NCBI GenBank assembly: GCA_009760855.2 | Contig: WPIO01000012.1 | Span: 6,941,501-7,005,500 of the forward strand | Origin: Cristatella mucedo | Taxonomy: Eukaryota; Bryozoa; Phylactolaemata; Cristatellidae | Length of the DNA: 64,000 nt | Reading direction: 5' to 3' | Part shown: positions 11,475 through 24,878 of the stretch, in pieces | How the letters are laid out: each line of letters starts with the position of its first letter | Position numbering within the stretch: position 1 is the first letter of the stretch | Made by a program: the position numbers and the translations under genes | Notes under the pieces: model-generated | The model's database searches: none | The model's input: the letters and a program-made list of their open reading frames with translations, nothing else | What the model was told of the DNA's origin: nothing

Positions 11475-11750
11475 AGCACGCAGAGAGCAGCTTAGAGCGT
11501 AGATAGAAGCTCAGAGCTTAGAGAGCAGCTCAGAGCTCAGAGTTTAGAGAGCAGCTCAGAGCTCAGAGAGCAGTTCAGAGCGTAGAGAGCAGCTCAGAGC
11601 GCAGAGTGCAGCTCAGAGTGTAGAGAGCAGTTCAAAGCGTAGAGAGTAGCTCAGAGCACCGAGAGCAGCTCAGATCGCAGAGAGCAGCTCAGAGCGTAGA
11701 GAGCAGCTCAAAGCGTAGAGAGCAGCTCAGAGCGAAAAGAGCAGACGTAG
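11475..11750. repeat. 19-bp minisatellite
   Basis: About 14 imperfect tandem copies of a 19-bp unit, AGCGTAGAGAGCAGCTCAG, strongly purine-biased. The left end is more degenerate and has shortened units. No open frame through it. Confidence 0.9.
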
Positions 11751-11759
11751 AAGCTCTTT

Positions 11760-12470
11760 AAAAAGTCCTTCGTTTTTCAGCGAAAGCCGAGCAGATGCCG
11801 AGAGCAGAGGGCTAATAGTCAGCGCCTGACAATCTCCTGAAGGCATCATAATCCGTGATGCCAGGTATACTAAAGCTGTGCGGAGCATGAGAAACTATTT
11901 ATTGATAGTCCGAAAACAAACACATATGCTGATGGAATGGATGCGGTTAAAATGAAGTCATCCTACCTTTATTTTTTATTACCTCCTTTATCTAGTCAGG
12001 CGTTGAGGCCAAAAATTTATGCGTTTTCTCTTCTGTTGCAGCGAATTCCACAGAACCTGACTTTTACTGACAAGGTCGGGTACTGATGTAGGCCGAACAC
12101 CCCCTCCGTCAGCAGCCAGTCGATATCGTCTCATTAACGTGTGTCGAGTGTCGAGAAAATGAAGTGTACAAATACTGGCAAATAATTTGGACGGCCTTTG
12201 ATTGATCACGACATCGCAGAGCTTCATAGCCAGTACAGTATTCTTCTTGCGTGTGTCATAGGAATGTTCTTGCGGTTTCTCCATGGCAGCATCGGCCTTA
12301 GGCCAGTGGACCTGTGCAGACAGTCCGCTCGACTTTGCTAAAATAGACGTAAAGCTGCTGAAATATAATTGCTTATATTAAGAGATGCACACTCGAAGTG
12401 GAGTGAGACAGTAGCAATTCGAACAGCTACCGCAACGGTGACGACTCGTGTGCTAAATAATATATTTGCC
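11760..12470. other. Unassigned sequence, possible retroelement ORF on minus strand
   Basis: Minus frame 11988-12284 contains SYDTRKKN, reminiscent of the Y-x-TR motif near the end of LINE polymerase ORFs, but the rest has no recognisable match. Low confidence. Confidence 0.2.
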
Positions 12471-12474
12471 TGAA

Positions 12475-12720
12475 CCGGAATTCCTGAGCACTTAGTATTG
12501 GATAATGGATCTCAGTTTGTGTCACATTACCTCCAGGAGTTCTGTGTACAAAATTATGTTAGCCAAGTTAGCAAAACGTTCACATCGCCATAACTTGCGG
12601 CTTCCCAAAATGCTGAAGAAAAAGCGGTCAACATGGCGAGTATCGGCTTGATGAATAGGAGTACACCACGTGGACACCACGCACCGACTCAGCACTCTAT
12701 TGCTACCCAATAGGATCAAA
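12475..12720 (+). pseudogene. Integrase fragment of a Ty3/gypsy-type LTR retrotransposon
   Basis: Plus-strand reading VLDNGSQFVSHYLQEFC, then SKTFTSP, then NAEEKAVNM and RSTPRGHHAPTQ. This follows the order of an integrase core: the DNG-QF motif with the catalytic Asp, the SPYHP-type stretch reduced to SP, the N-x-E-x-AV motif with the catalytic Glu, and a YRSTP-type stretch. Stop codons and frameshifts break it. No LTRs recognised, so this is an old fragment. Confidence 0.55.
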
Positions 12721-12917
12721 CTTGAAGCCACTACAGCTGTGCGTCCAGGTGAGCGTTTTTTCAAACAGCCGCTAGCGCCTACTAAAGCAACCGCCCTGGA
12801 ACCACACTGTGAAAAGGGCTCCGAAAAAGAAGGATGCTCCATACAACGCAAATGCCGAAAATAGACCCTGCTTGCAGAAGAAGAATCGGTACGTGTGCAC
12901 GTGCCTGCTTATGTAAA

Positions 12918-14055
12918 CTAATGTATCTCCGTCTGTAACTTCACAAAGCCATAAAGATTATGTGGGTGTTACGCAGGAGAGTCTTGTATAGCGCACTCAC
13001 AGCCTGAGCGGCTTTTGATACGCATTCGGTAGCCAACAGACTTCGTCTCACGCAACCAAGAGAAAGTGGGAAGCATAGCAGAATCAGGAGAGCAGTTGAG
13101 GTAGTGAGTAGCACGGGAGTAGCAGCTCAGGACCGCTGAAAAAGATGAGCCATAGTCGGCAGCAGAAGAGTTGTTGTTGCGTAAGAATTGTGGAAGCGAG
13201 TTCCACAGTCTAGGACCTGCAGAGCTAAAGCTTCTGTCGCCAACGATCTTTAAGCAGAAGAATGGAACAGCTCATTTGTTGTCCATACAAGACCTCAGGG
13301 CACAAAGAGGCTGAAACTGGTGCATCAGTTCAACTAGGTACGAAGGAGCCAAGCCGTGGCGGGCCTTGTGGGTCAGCATAAGAACTTTGCTCTGTATCCG
13401 TAAATCAACCGGCAGTCATCCTAGCTCTTTTAGCAAAAGGCACACGTGTTCAAACCTTGGGGACTTGACAACTAGCCTTGAAGCCACATTCCTAGCCAGC
13501 TGCAGTGGCCTACTAACATTCTTCGGTAGCCCAGCCAAAAGGGAATTACAATAATAAAGCCGAGACAGAACTGAGGAGCTAGTTAAATATTTTGCAAGCC
13601 ATTGTGGAAGACAGCTCCTAATCTTGGATAGGGATCGTACGTGATGGCTAGCTGTAGAAGCGGTGTTCTGAATGAAGCTTTTAAAATTGAGGCAGCTGTC
13701 AAAAACGACACCTAAATTTTGAGCACGTGATAATGGTCGCACAACTGCATCACCTATTATGAGAACAAAGTCTTTTAATCCAGCCACACGCTTAGGGTGT
13801 CCTATGAGCAGCAGCTTGGTTTTCTCGTCATTTAATTTCAAGAAGTTTTCCGACATCCAGGATCGAATATCAGCAAGGCAAGCATTCAGTTTCTCAGTTG
13901 CTGCAGCAGATTCCGATGGTTTGAATGACAAAAACAGTTGAGTATCGTTAGCATAAAAGTGATATCCTATTCCATAGGCCTTAATCACTTTCCCAGAGTT
14001 TGAGCGTAAATGGAGAACAAATATAAATGGAGAACAGCAAGGGACCGAGGACGGA
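12918..14055 (-). mobile_element. LINE-B copy, 3' portion
   Basis: Minus strand, tail near 12918 (TAATGTATCTCC). RT ORF frame 13416-14180 includes [18 protein letters not shown] (the YADD box changed to YAND), [37 protein letters not shown] and LLKELG; then a decayed C-terminal part. 5' truncated or rearranged at about 14055, where a LINE-C 3' end in the opposite orientation follows. Confidence 0.85.
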
Positions 14056-14074
14056 CCTTTGAGGGACACACAGG

Positions 14075-14205
14075 TCCACTGTTTACACTGTACCTGCTGC
14101 TTTCGGATGTTATAAATAACCGTGTGGCAATGCTTTCTATACAGCAGCTGTATAGTGCCTAGAAAAAACTCAGTTCTCAATGGGCGCTATACAAATTTAT
14201 TATTA
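14075..14205 (+). mobile_element. LINE-C 3' end
   Basis: Reads TGCTTTCTATACAGCAGCTG, AGTGCCTAGAAAAAACTCAG, GGGCGCTATAC and ends TTATTATT. It has the same terminus architecture as LINE-A with a different 3' UTR; matched by 9371-9460 (minus). Confidence 0.65.
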
Positions 14206-14865
14206 TTTTTTTTGTGCTTAACGACCGAGGGCCAACCAAGTGTCTTCGTGGAGTGGTCAGGAGGCAAAAAGGGTTAAATACATACCTCATACACGTAGGA
14301 TGTAGAATCCAGCTTCTGCCCTGCCGAGTCCCAGCCCAGCTCTACGGCAGCAGAAACCTCCACACCCTGGTGAGTCTTTACGAAACTTTAGGACAATGAC
14401 GAGACATCTAAGACTGATATAAGAGATATGTGATGGGCAAATTGATCGGTAGGTGTGTATACCGTGCTATGGCAGTGGGTTGCCTACTAAGTTGCCTTTA
14501 AGTGATGCAGCATCCAGAGGCAGCCAGAAGTCATGCTCCACCAGCTCCCGATGCTGGTTCGGCCCATTCCAGCTCGTGTATCAATATAATGATCGCATCA
14601 TTTGCTGTCAACTCTGTTATTTGGCAAACTTCGCGATTGCAAAGGGCAAATCAAGCGTCTCCCGATATGTGGAAGAGCTCACCTGCACGATGGGGTCATT
14701 TAGCATCTCTCCAGGTAAGCAAGTGCCCGTAATATGTGCTGCTCTTTGAAACTGACTTGTCACCGGTTAAGCTCATTACCTCAGTAAACCTCTATTCAGT
14801 TAAGATTACTTCTGTAACTAGGGCAAGCTTATATAAGAAAGTTATAGCTACGCAAGTTATGTGTT
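14206..14865. other. Unassigned sequence
   Basis: Several short open frames without domains; no gene supported. Confidence 0.4.
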
Positions 14866-14869
14866 TATT

Positions 14870-15495
14870 ACATCGCTTCTAGATTACTGCAACTATAATT
14901 ATAGATGACCGCCCAAGCTTCACCGACTCCCAATCGGTTCAACTTTAAGATTTCCTCTCTGGCCTACAATTAGCTTCACTCACCTGCACCTGTGGGCCAC
15001 CTGTGCAACTCTTTGCACCTCAGTGTGATTTTGTAACAACCGCTCCTCGGCTGGCTGTCTTCTTACTAAATTGAGATACTTTTTTTATTAGGCATTCAGT
15101 GCATAAGCCCCGAAAGCGTGGAGATCGCTGACGTCTCCGCCTGAATTGACTCTGTATCATGTCAGTCTCGGCAAAGAACGCATCTTTTCTGCAAAGCTTT
15201 CCATGTGCTCCAGCAACATTTTATTTGTTCATTTGTGCTTCTTGCACTTACCGAGTGCACTGTTCAGTAAATGTTGCTAACCAAGGGTCCAACCGACCAC
15301 CAACGACAACTTTCTTACGCAGTTTTGCAGGATTGTGTAATCACGATACTTGTAAGGTTTGGCGTGCTAGTTTAAGGACGATACCTTACTTGTCGCTTAC
15401 TCTACGTTCACGCTTCACTTGCAGTACCTTGATAGAGATTCAGTTCTCTTAGGAAGCTGCACAGTTTTTCATTGAAATTACAATTATTATTATAC
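14870..15495 (+). mobile_element. Degenerate LINE remnant
   Basis: Very decayed plus-strand match to the LINE ORF end: a CTAGATTACTGCAACT segment (SRLDYCN-like), CACCGACTCCCAATCGG (HWLPI-like), AAAGCGTGGAGATCGC (KAW-like). It ends with a TAGAGATTCAGTTCTCTTAG terminus and ATTATTAT tail. Confidence 0.5.
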
Positions 15496-15499
15496 TCAC

Positions 15500-15925
15500 G
15501 CTCAACCAGAAGTCAGAGCCACCAGGTCATATTTCTGGTGTGGCTACCTGAAGCTTAAGGTTCAAGTTGTTTGCTAGACGACCTTAGGATTCCTAATTGT
15601 AAACATGTCCAACTCACTTCCAATTCACATGATTTCACTCGATCCGTCGAAATTCATTTAGTCGTTCCAAAGGCCACCTTGATTAACTTACTTTACATGA
15701 GCTTAACGGGGGGGGGGAGGCGGCGGGTGATAATTTTGCTCCGTCGCTAGTCAAAAGATACCCAGTTGGTTTCACGTCTGGCTCACTCGGCGATTTAAAC
15801 TAAATTCTACGATGCAGACGGTCTTCTGTCTTTGTTATTTACGGCCTCTCACTTTATTTCATGCAGCTATCACTATGCGCCTCCTATGGTTTAATTACTA
15901 GGCTCTGAATGATAGTTAACCTCTT
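15500..15925. other. Unassigned sequence
   Basis: No gene or repeat recognised apart from a short G run near 15710. Confidence 0.4.
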
Positions 15926-16100
15926 AGCCGTGATGGCGCACCAGATAAGGCGGTTTGTTTTCAAGACCTCGGCCCCGAGGTCTTGGGTTCGAATCCTGCG
16001 GTGGGCGATCCTGTATCGCCGCTGCAAGTGGTGGTGATAGCCGTAAAGGCTCTTCTGTCGCTATACAAAAAGAGGCTGTTAAATCAGTCATCATTTAATA
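15926..16100 (+). mobile_element. tRNA-headed SINE, copy 2
   Basis: Best plus-strand copy: AGCCGTGATGGCGCACCAG, hairpin AGACCTCGG-CC-CCGAGGTCT, B box GGTTCGAATCC, body GATAGCCGTAAAGGCTCTTC, tail GAGGCTGTTAAATCAG. It lies about 165 bases beyond the putative poly(A) site region of paralog 2. Confidence 0.85.
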
Positions 16101-16287
16101 GTATTCATTATTTCTGAGAGGACAGTCGGATTTTCTGCTGCCTCATCCCGCATTCGTGTGAATCCTCGCGAGTTTTTTTTTGAAACCGCCCATATAAGAT
16201 TAATCACTGTGACTTTAAGCCGCTATCAAGTAAAGTCGGCAGTCAACTGATTGATCACACTCCTTTCGCGTCGTAGCTTACACAATC

Positions 16288-16293
16288 TTTATT
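16288..16293 (-). terminator. Polyadenylation signal AATAAA for paralog 2
   Basis: AATAAA read on the minus strand, 200 bases downstream of the TAG stop at 16493. Position and context (CAATAAAG) suit a cleavage/polyadenylation signal. Assignment by position only. Confidence 0.55.
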
Positions 16294-16492
16294 GTCGAAA
16301 AGTAAAGGACAACACCGCATCCACCCAAGCCACCGTACGTAGTCAGTGCACAATTCCCTGCACACGAAGAAGCGTCGTCGCTTTCCAGGCTTTCTGCCGG
16401 CGCCCAGGCTTCACCTTCACGCCAGAACGAGAGTGCAGAGCAGAGCACCGAGTCTCGAGCTCCCGCTTCTCAAGTCAGCAATCGTCAGCCGG

Positions 16493-19614
<3,122 letters not shown>

Positions 19615-19773
19615 GACTGCGAAGCGAGCTGGCGATTCTTCTAGATCTGAGCGGGCGAGTCTGACAGGTGCCTGGAATTATGTCACGCACGGAATACGGT
19701 ACGCCGCCGACGCCGCTGCCCAAACGAACGTCGAGCGAGCTGCCGTTGGCTAACGTGGCCGCTGAGGAGCAAC

Positions 19774-19956
19774 ATGGCGGAGGACGAGGCGGCAGCGGCG
19801 GCTAGTGCGGCGGCGGCGGTGCACAGGCAGCAGCGTACGCGAGCGGCTGGCGCAGTTCACACTACTGGGCCGGCGAGCTCCAGAGGGCCGTTTCGCCAAG
19901 ACGCTACTCGTCAGGGACCTTTGCGTGAAATGCAACGACTTCGGCAGCTGCTTTAG
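19774..19956 (+). other. Possible divergent first exon in GC-rich DNA
   Basis: A plus-strand ATG in good context (aacATGGCGG) opens MAEDEAAAAAS and stays open for 60 codons, only 160 bases from the minus-strand start of paralog 2. A second plus frame (from 19805) reads RERLAQFTLLG and DLCVKCNDFGSC. Either could be the 5' exon of a divergently transcribed gene, but neither has a recognisable domain or a confirmed splice partner. May simply be GC-rich open frame. Confidence 0.2.
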
Positions 19957-20295
19957 CGAGGGTGTGTTGCGGTCAGCTTTTCGGCCACGGCTGATGCGAA
20001 AATCCAGATTTATCGCTCCCGCTGCGCTTACGGACGCAAAGCCGCCGTCGTCTCGCGAATCGTCGGAGGTCTTCCCGCGTTTTTGCCTCCCATCCTCGGC
20101 GACCGACGTTGGCGGCCGCGGCATTCGGAGCACCGCCGAAGCCGCACTCCGCTCAGCCAGCCTGGAGGCAGGTGGCCGTTCGCCCGCGGGCTGTAGTAGG
20201 AGTGGAAACGTCGGGTCGGGGCTAGATAGCGACCTAGAGCGGCGGGTTGAACGGATTTGAATTTTCTGAACGATCGATGCTGCCGCTTTCTATTT

Positions 20296-20327
20296 CTGCT
20301 GCCGCCGCCGCCGCCGCCGCCGCCACC
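20296..20327. repeat. (CCG)n short tract
   Basis: About ten GCC/CCG units in the GC-rich flank of paralog 2. Confidence 0.8.
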
Positions 20328-20659
20328 TCCGCTCTGCCGCGTCTGGCAAAGTCCGGGGGGCGGCATTCGAGCTCGTGCTAGCGCGCGTCACCGCACTGCC
20401 GGCACTGCCAAAGCGTGTAGTTCTGCGCCGAGTTCTCCCGGTAGACTGGCGTTGTTCCGAATACGGATTTCTCTCGACGTCGAAGCCTACGTAGTCACCA
20501 AGATGGTTGTGTCGCCACCATTTTGCTTGTGCGTGGCTCCTCTCGCATTCCCAAGGAAGAGATGTCCACCCTCTGAATCAGCTTCAGATCCATTACGCAT
20601 GCAGATGATGACATGCAAACATTCACTGAAGACCTCCTGTAAGTGAAGGTATGCATGCT

Positions 20660-21690
20660 TTCAGTATGTATACCTTCGGCCGCGTGCCTGATCTGGTAGC
20701 TTTCTGGATCTGAGTTCTAGCTTCGTAGCTCAACATCGCGAGGCGCGAAAAGCAGCCAACCTCTGACATGCTGTGTATTGTAAAAGCCCTCCGCAAAAGT
20801 CAATCCGTAATTATCTACCCTCAGTAGCGCTTTCAGAGAAGTCATCGAATTAATTAGAGCTTTCGAAATTCACAAAAAATGTGTTGGACCCAGCAATGCT
20901 GCGCATAGCAATGAGATGTGAGATGGTTACCTGAATCAGCACCTTCAATAATTCAACCGCGCAAGATCCCTAATGGCTGTCACTCCGGCTTGCTCTGGGC
21001 AAAATGTAGTGGCTGATGGAGGAATCGAAACCATTACCTAGGCCGTAAAGAGCGAGCGTCTTACCCTTGGCTTCATTAAAGAGTGCGATCCAAATAGTGT
21101 ATAAAGTAATTGCATTGAGATACTTGTTTTAATTCTTTCTTTTCCGGTTTTCACTGACAGGAAAGGCAGGGCGCTAGACCTCAAGTTATCGAGGAATGGT
21201 TTGAGACTAGCGGAACGGTATCAATTGTTTGCTTTTAGCACAAATCAGTGTGGATAAATTAAGATGTAGCCCTGACTTGCTCAATGATGCACTAGCAGCT
21301 TAGGCTAGTCCAGTTTAAACGTTCTTCACTTCTGTATGTATATAATTAAGCATTAAGCACAATTGCAGCTTGCCTTTGATGTTAGTTTTGAATGTAAATT
21401 CACTGTGTTTTTTTAACTCAGTGGCTAGGATAGGCTACACGTTGCCTTAAAGAGCTTGAGGTCGGGATATGTTCAATAGAAGATCCCAAGGCATTCTTTT
21501 GTTGCTTAAAAATTAAGCCGTGGGTTTTGGTTTAAGCCTTGAGAGATGCAGAAGGTATCTGAAAGCTGCGTTTAGTGAATGTCTGTAATGGAGCATACGC
21601 CATATCTCGTCCTATGTAATTTCATGACACATACATTATATGACTCGAATGTCATGAATAAATGCATCAGTTTCAAACTATCTTCGATTC
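20660..21690. other. Unassigned AT-rich sequence
   Basis: No gene seen; transition from the GC-rich block to ordinary composition. Confidence 0.4.
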
Positions 21691-21699
21691 AAAAGCCTC

Positions 21700-22190
21700 G
21701 CACCAGCGTGATCGACGCGGGCATGTCTAGTGCCTTGAAGCACAGGCAACGGACCCCAGAAGCAGCTTCGTTGCAGGTAATTGTGGAGAAGATTGCACAA
21801 GGCAGTAGCAGTCTATATTTCTCATTTCATCTTTTAGAATTAAGAACCCTAGCTTTCAATCGCGTTGATCCAGATTCCTATAGCCACGCACCACAAAGCG
21901 AACAGATGCGAAACGGCCGTGCATCGTATGCACTCCTAAGGTCTGGAATTCACTACCGACTGGCATGACAATATCCCCTAACTTTAATCCCAAAGGAAGC
22001 TAAAACCAATATATTTCTCATAGAATTTTCTCCATTACCATGCGCTGTTTTTGTGTGCACGCGCTTCCTGAAATTGTTCATATTATCACTAATCTGTTAA
22101 GTAAAGTGCTTCTTTATCAGCACACATAAAATGCCTAGAATGAAATTTAGTCTTCTCAAGGCCTTATGCAAATTTCCTGTGTCTTTTAAA
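21700..22190 (+). mobile_element. Degenerate LINE-A/C remnant
   Basis: Plus strand: SYALLRSGIHYRLA-like reading corresponds to the SYAPKAWNSLP stretch. It is followed by ATATCCCCTAACTTT, a decayed 3' UTR and a terminus AAATGCCTAGAATGAAATTT. Confidence 0.5.
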
Positions 22191-22199
22191 TTAATTCGC

Positions 22200-23025
22200 T
22201 ATTAAAATCCGTCGTTAAGTGCTCCCGGTCTTCGATGGAGCCAAGGGGGAGGGGCGGAGGGTAGCTGTCACCTAGTCTAGTTGGGCTGCTGGGTGCAACC
22301 TGGTTCCAAAATCCCCAACCCTGCTAACACCGCAGAGGACATCGATACAAGGAAAGGCTAGCGTACGCTGGTTGTCTCGGTCAGGCACTCCGCGGAGAGT
22401 ACACAGCATTGGCTACGGAACAACAGCAGCTGCAGTAGCTACCACCAACTTTATTCCTGAGGATACTAACGCCCAGCCCTTTGTTCACTCTCTGGTCGCT
22501 CTCCTATAACCCTCTTAAATTTGAAGCGTCGCTGTGCTACGTCAGCTATATTATCGCTGCTGAGATATTTATTACTCGCGGTTCTAGAATTTTGATTGCT
22601 AAAAAATGATTGTGCGATAATTAATGGTTGGGCGACTTAAATGTCGAATCGGGACAATTTTCAGTTCATGTATATGCTATTCTTTGGGTCAGGCAGGAGT
22701 TGAACTCCAGACATTGGGTCAACGCTTTCGAGAAATCAAGCAAAAGAGAGAATCTCACAAAGTTAAGCATTCGTGAGAAAGGCTATACACACAGTTAGAG
22801 GTACTAACTCCGTGAAACGATTAGCTCTAAAACCCTAATCAAACTTAATTGCTGGGTTCGACGTTTCTTATACGGGCTTAGCTGGTCTGCCATTGCTCTT
22901 TCCAGTGTCTTTTATAGGAACGGGAGTAGGTAGACTGGGCGATAGTTGGTGAAGTTCTGCACGTCTAGTATCGTTTACCTAAAAATTGGCCCAGCGGCGG
23001 CCTTTGTGAAGGACACTCGGCTCCT
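22200..23025. other. Unassigned sequence
   Basis: A short stretch near 22920 (GGGCGATAGTTGGTGAAG) resembles the LINE-B RT region, but nothing longer can be aligned by eye. Confidence 0.3.
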
Positions 23026-23034
23026 GGATCTTGG

Positions 23035-23190
23035 CCCTCGAGTACAGCGCTCACGCTTTGCAACTCAGTCGTAGCTTCGAATACTGCTCAGTATAGGCAC
23101 TCCTTCATTGCTTACACTGCAAGGGGTGGCGATGGTGATCAAGGCTCTTTGGCCGCTTTTTAAAAGAGGTTATTTCAGGGCAGCAGTAGA
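23035..23190 (+). mobile_element. Degenerate tRNA-headed SINE
   Basis: Plus strand GTAGCTTCGAATACTG (B box decayed), GCAAGGGGTGGCGATGGTG and AAGGCTCTTTGGCCGC then AAGAGGTTATTTCAGGG. Matches the family body and tail. Confidence 0.55.
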
Positions 23191-23256
23191 TGTAGGCATC
23201 TCAGAAGCCGGAGATTATATATGAGTTCTAGAGGGTTAGTAGTCTTCTACTGTAAT

Positions 23257-23760
23257 GTAATGTAATGTATCTCCGTTTGAAACTCCACAAAGCAGTACAG
23301 ATTACGTGGGTATTACGCTTAAAAAATACTAGCTGATTTAACAGCCTCTTTGTATAGCGACAGAAGAGCCTTTACGGCTATCACCACCACTTGCAGTGAC
23401 GATAAAGAATCACCCACCGCAGGATTCAAAACCGCGAGCTTGGGGATCAAGGTCGTAAAAAGCAACAACCGCCTTGCCTATTATGCCAGCACGGCTCTTG
23501 AGAGTTTTCTCTAGCGAACTCAAAGCCTCTCTGAGGCTCTCGGTACGCATACAGTAAACCAGCAGACGACTTCATCTCGCGGAGAAAGTGCCAAGCACAG
23601 CTGAGTCATGAGGGCAGTCAAGGAAATAAGCAGTATACAAGTAGCAAGTCGAGACGGCTGGAAATAACTTTGCCACAGGCACCAGCAGGAGGGTGAGTTT
23701 AATTACGTAATATGTAAGTATGTGCGGCAGTATGAGCTTCACAGGCAGGCGGACCTGCAT
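23257..23760 (-). mobile_element. LINE-B 3' end interrupted by a SINE
   Basis: Minus-strand LINE-B: tail TAATGTAATGTAATG and GTGGGTATTACGC at 23257-23319. The element resumes at about 23499 with the ORF end (TACGCATACAGTAAACC, CAAGTAGCAAG segments) up to 23760. The gap is filled by a SINE. Confidence 0.75.
23320..23498 (-). mobile_element. tRNA-headed SINE, copy 3, inside LINE-B
   Basis: Complete family member: ACTAGCTGATTTAACAGCC (tail reversed), GAGCCTTTACGGCTATCACC and GCAGGATTCAAA (B box damaged). Splits a LINE-B 3' end, so it is younger than that LINE insertion. Confidence 0.8.
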
Positions 23761-23769
23761 AGCAAACGT

Positions 23770-24878
23770 TTCTGCCCCCTCCCCCCCCCCCGACAGTCTT
23801 AAAGCGTAGGGAATGAACTAGGACTTGTGCTTCAACATGATATCACTAGTGGCAGGCTTGAACGTGTAAATTGAGATACGGCTTGGAATGGAGGGTTCGG
23901 GGTCCAGTGGAGATTGATTTCCTCGGAAAAGACTCTCAGCTTGTGCATGTTCTGATAAAGACGGTGTAGAAGTGAGCAGTTAGGTCGCAACAAGGATCAC
24001 TAGGCAAGGGAGAAGCTAAATAGATGGACACACTCGACGTCAGCACTTTTGGATTGTGCAGTTGAAATTTCACTTCGCTTTGCAGAAGCTAGACCCAGCT
24101 TTAGCTAGGTCGGATTAGTGAGATCTTTAACAGTACTCATACGTCAGCAGATGGACAGTCCTAATCTTTGGCATGACATTGTGTGAATGTTCCTCTTAGT
24201 AGTTCCAGCTGATTTAATGTCTGCAGTAAACCTTTGACCATCTTAGTAAGGGCGTACAACGTGCTCAGTCAGTTGGCTCAAACTTATCCTGAGCACGCGC
24301 TAGCACCACTTTCCAGCATTCAACCAGCGAGAGCAGGTCGTAAAGAGGAGCAGGGCGAGGAGGATATCTATGTTGCGACAGAATCAACTGTCCGCGGGTC
24401 TCCAGCGAGCACGTCGTCAGAGTATTTTTCACTCCGAGGGTCCGAAGTCGATAGTCGATAGTCGAAGGGCGAGCTAGGGCCGGTCCTTCGAACGCCCTCG
24501 GCCCGCCCACTCTCTGCCCCTCCCCCCACCCGGCTGCTGACCGCTGGCAAAGCCTCGATCGCCACGATTCGGAAACGCGATGCCTGTATTCAAATCAGAT
24601 CAAAGAAAGAGCAAACAAGCCAGCCAGCCACCCAAAAGAGAGCCCGACAATCAAAGCCACCTTGCCGCGCTCCCGTGCGTGTCGGGACATGCGCGGAAGC
24701 GGAAGAGCAGGCGGCTCTGCTGAGCGACGGTAGCTAGAGGTTCTTCGAGAACCCTCGCAGCGCCAGTCAGCACGCCACGCCCCAGCTCTGCTGCTGCTGC
24801 TGCCGCTGCCGCCGCATTTCCCGAGTCCGCGACGCAGTAGCCAACGCTGGGCGCCGATGCCGTCGCGTCGGCTGCCCC
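23770..24878. other. 3' flank of paralog 1, no further gene seen
   Basis: Contains a short C run (about 23780), an ATTAAA on the minus strand near 24212, and GC-rich sequence toward the last exon of paralog 1. No ORF with a domain. Confidence 0.4.

Noticed and set aside
11475-11750. CRISPR-like array
   Set aside because: Units are contiguous with no spacers, in animal DNA; it is a minisatellite.
15926-16010. tRNA gene from the strong B box GGTTCGAATCC
   Set aside because: Repeated family with a common body and tail, no foldable anticodon arm; it is a SINE head.
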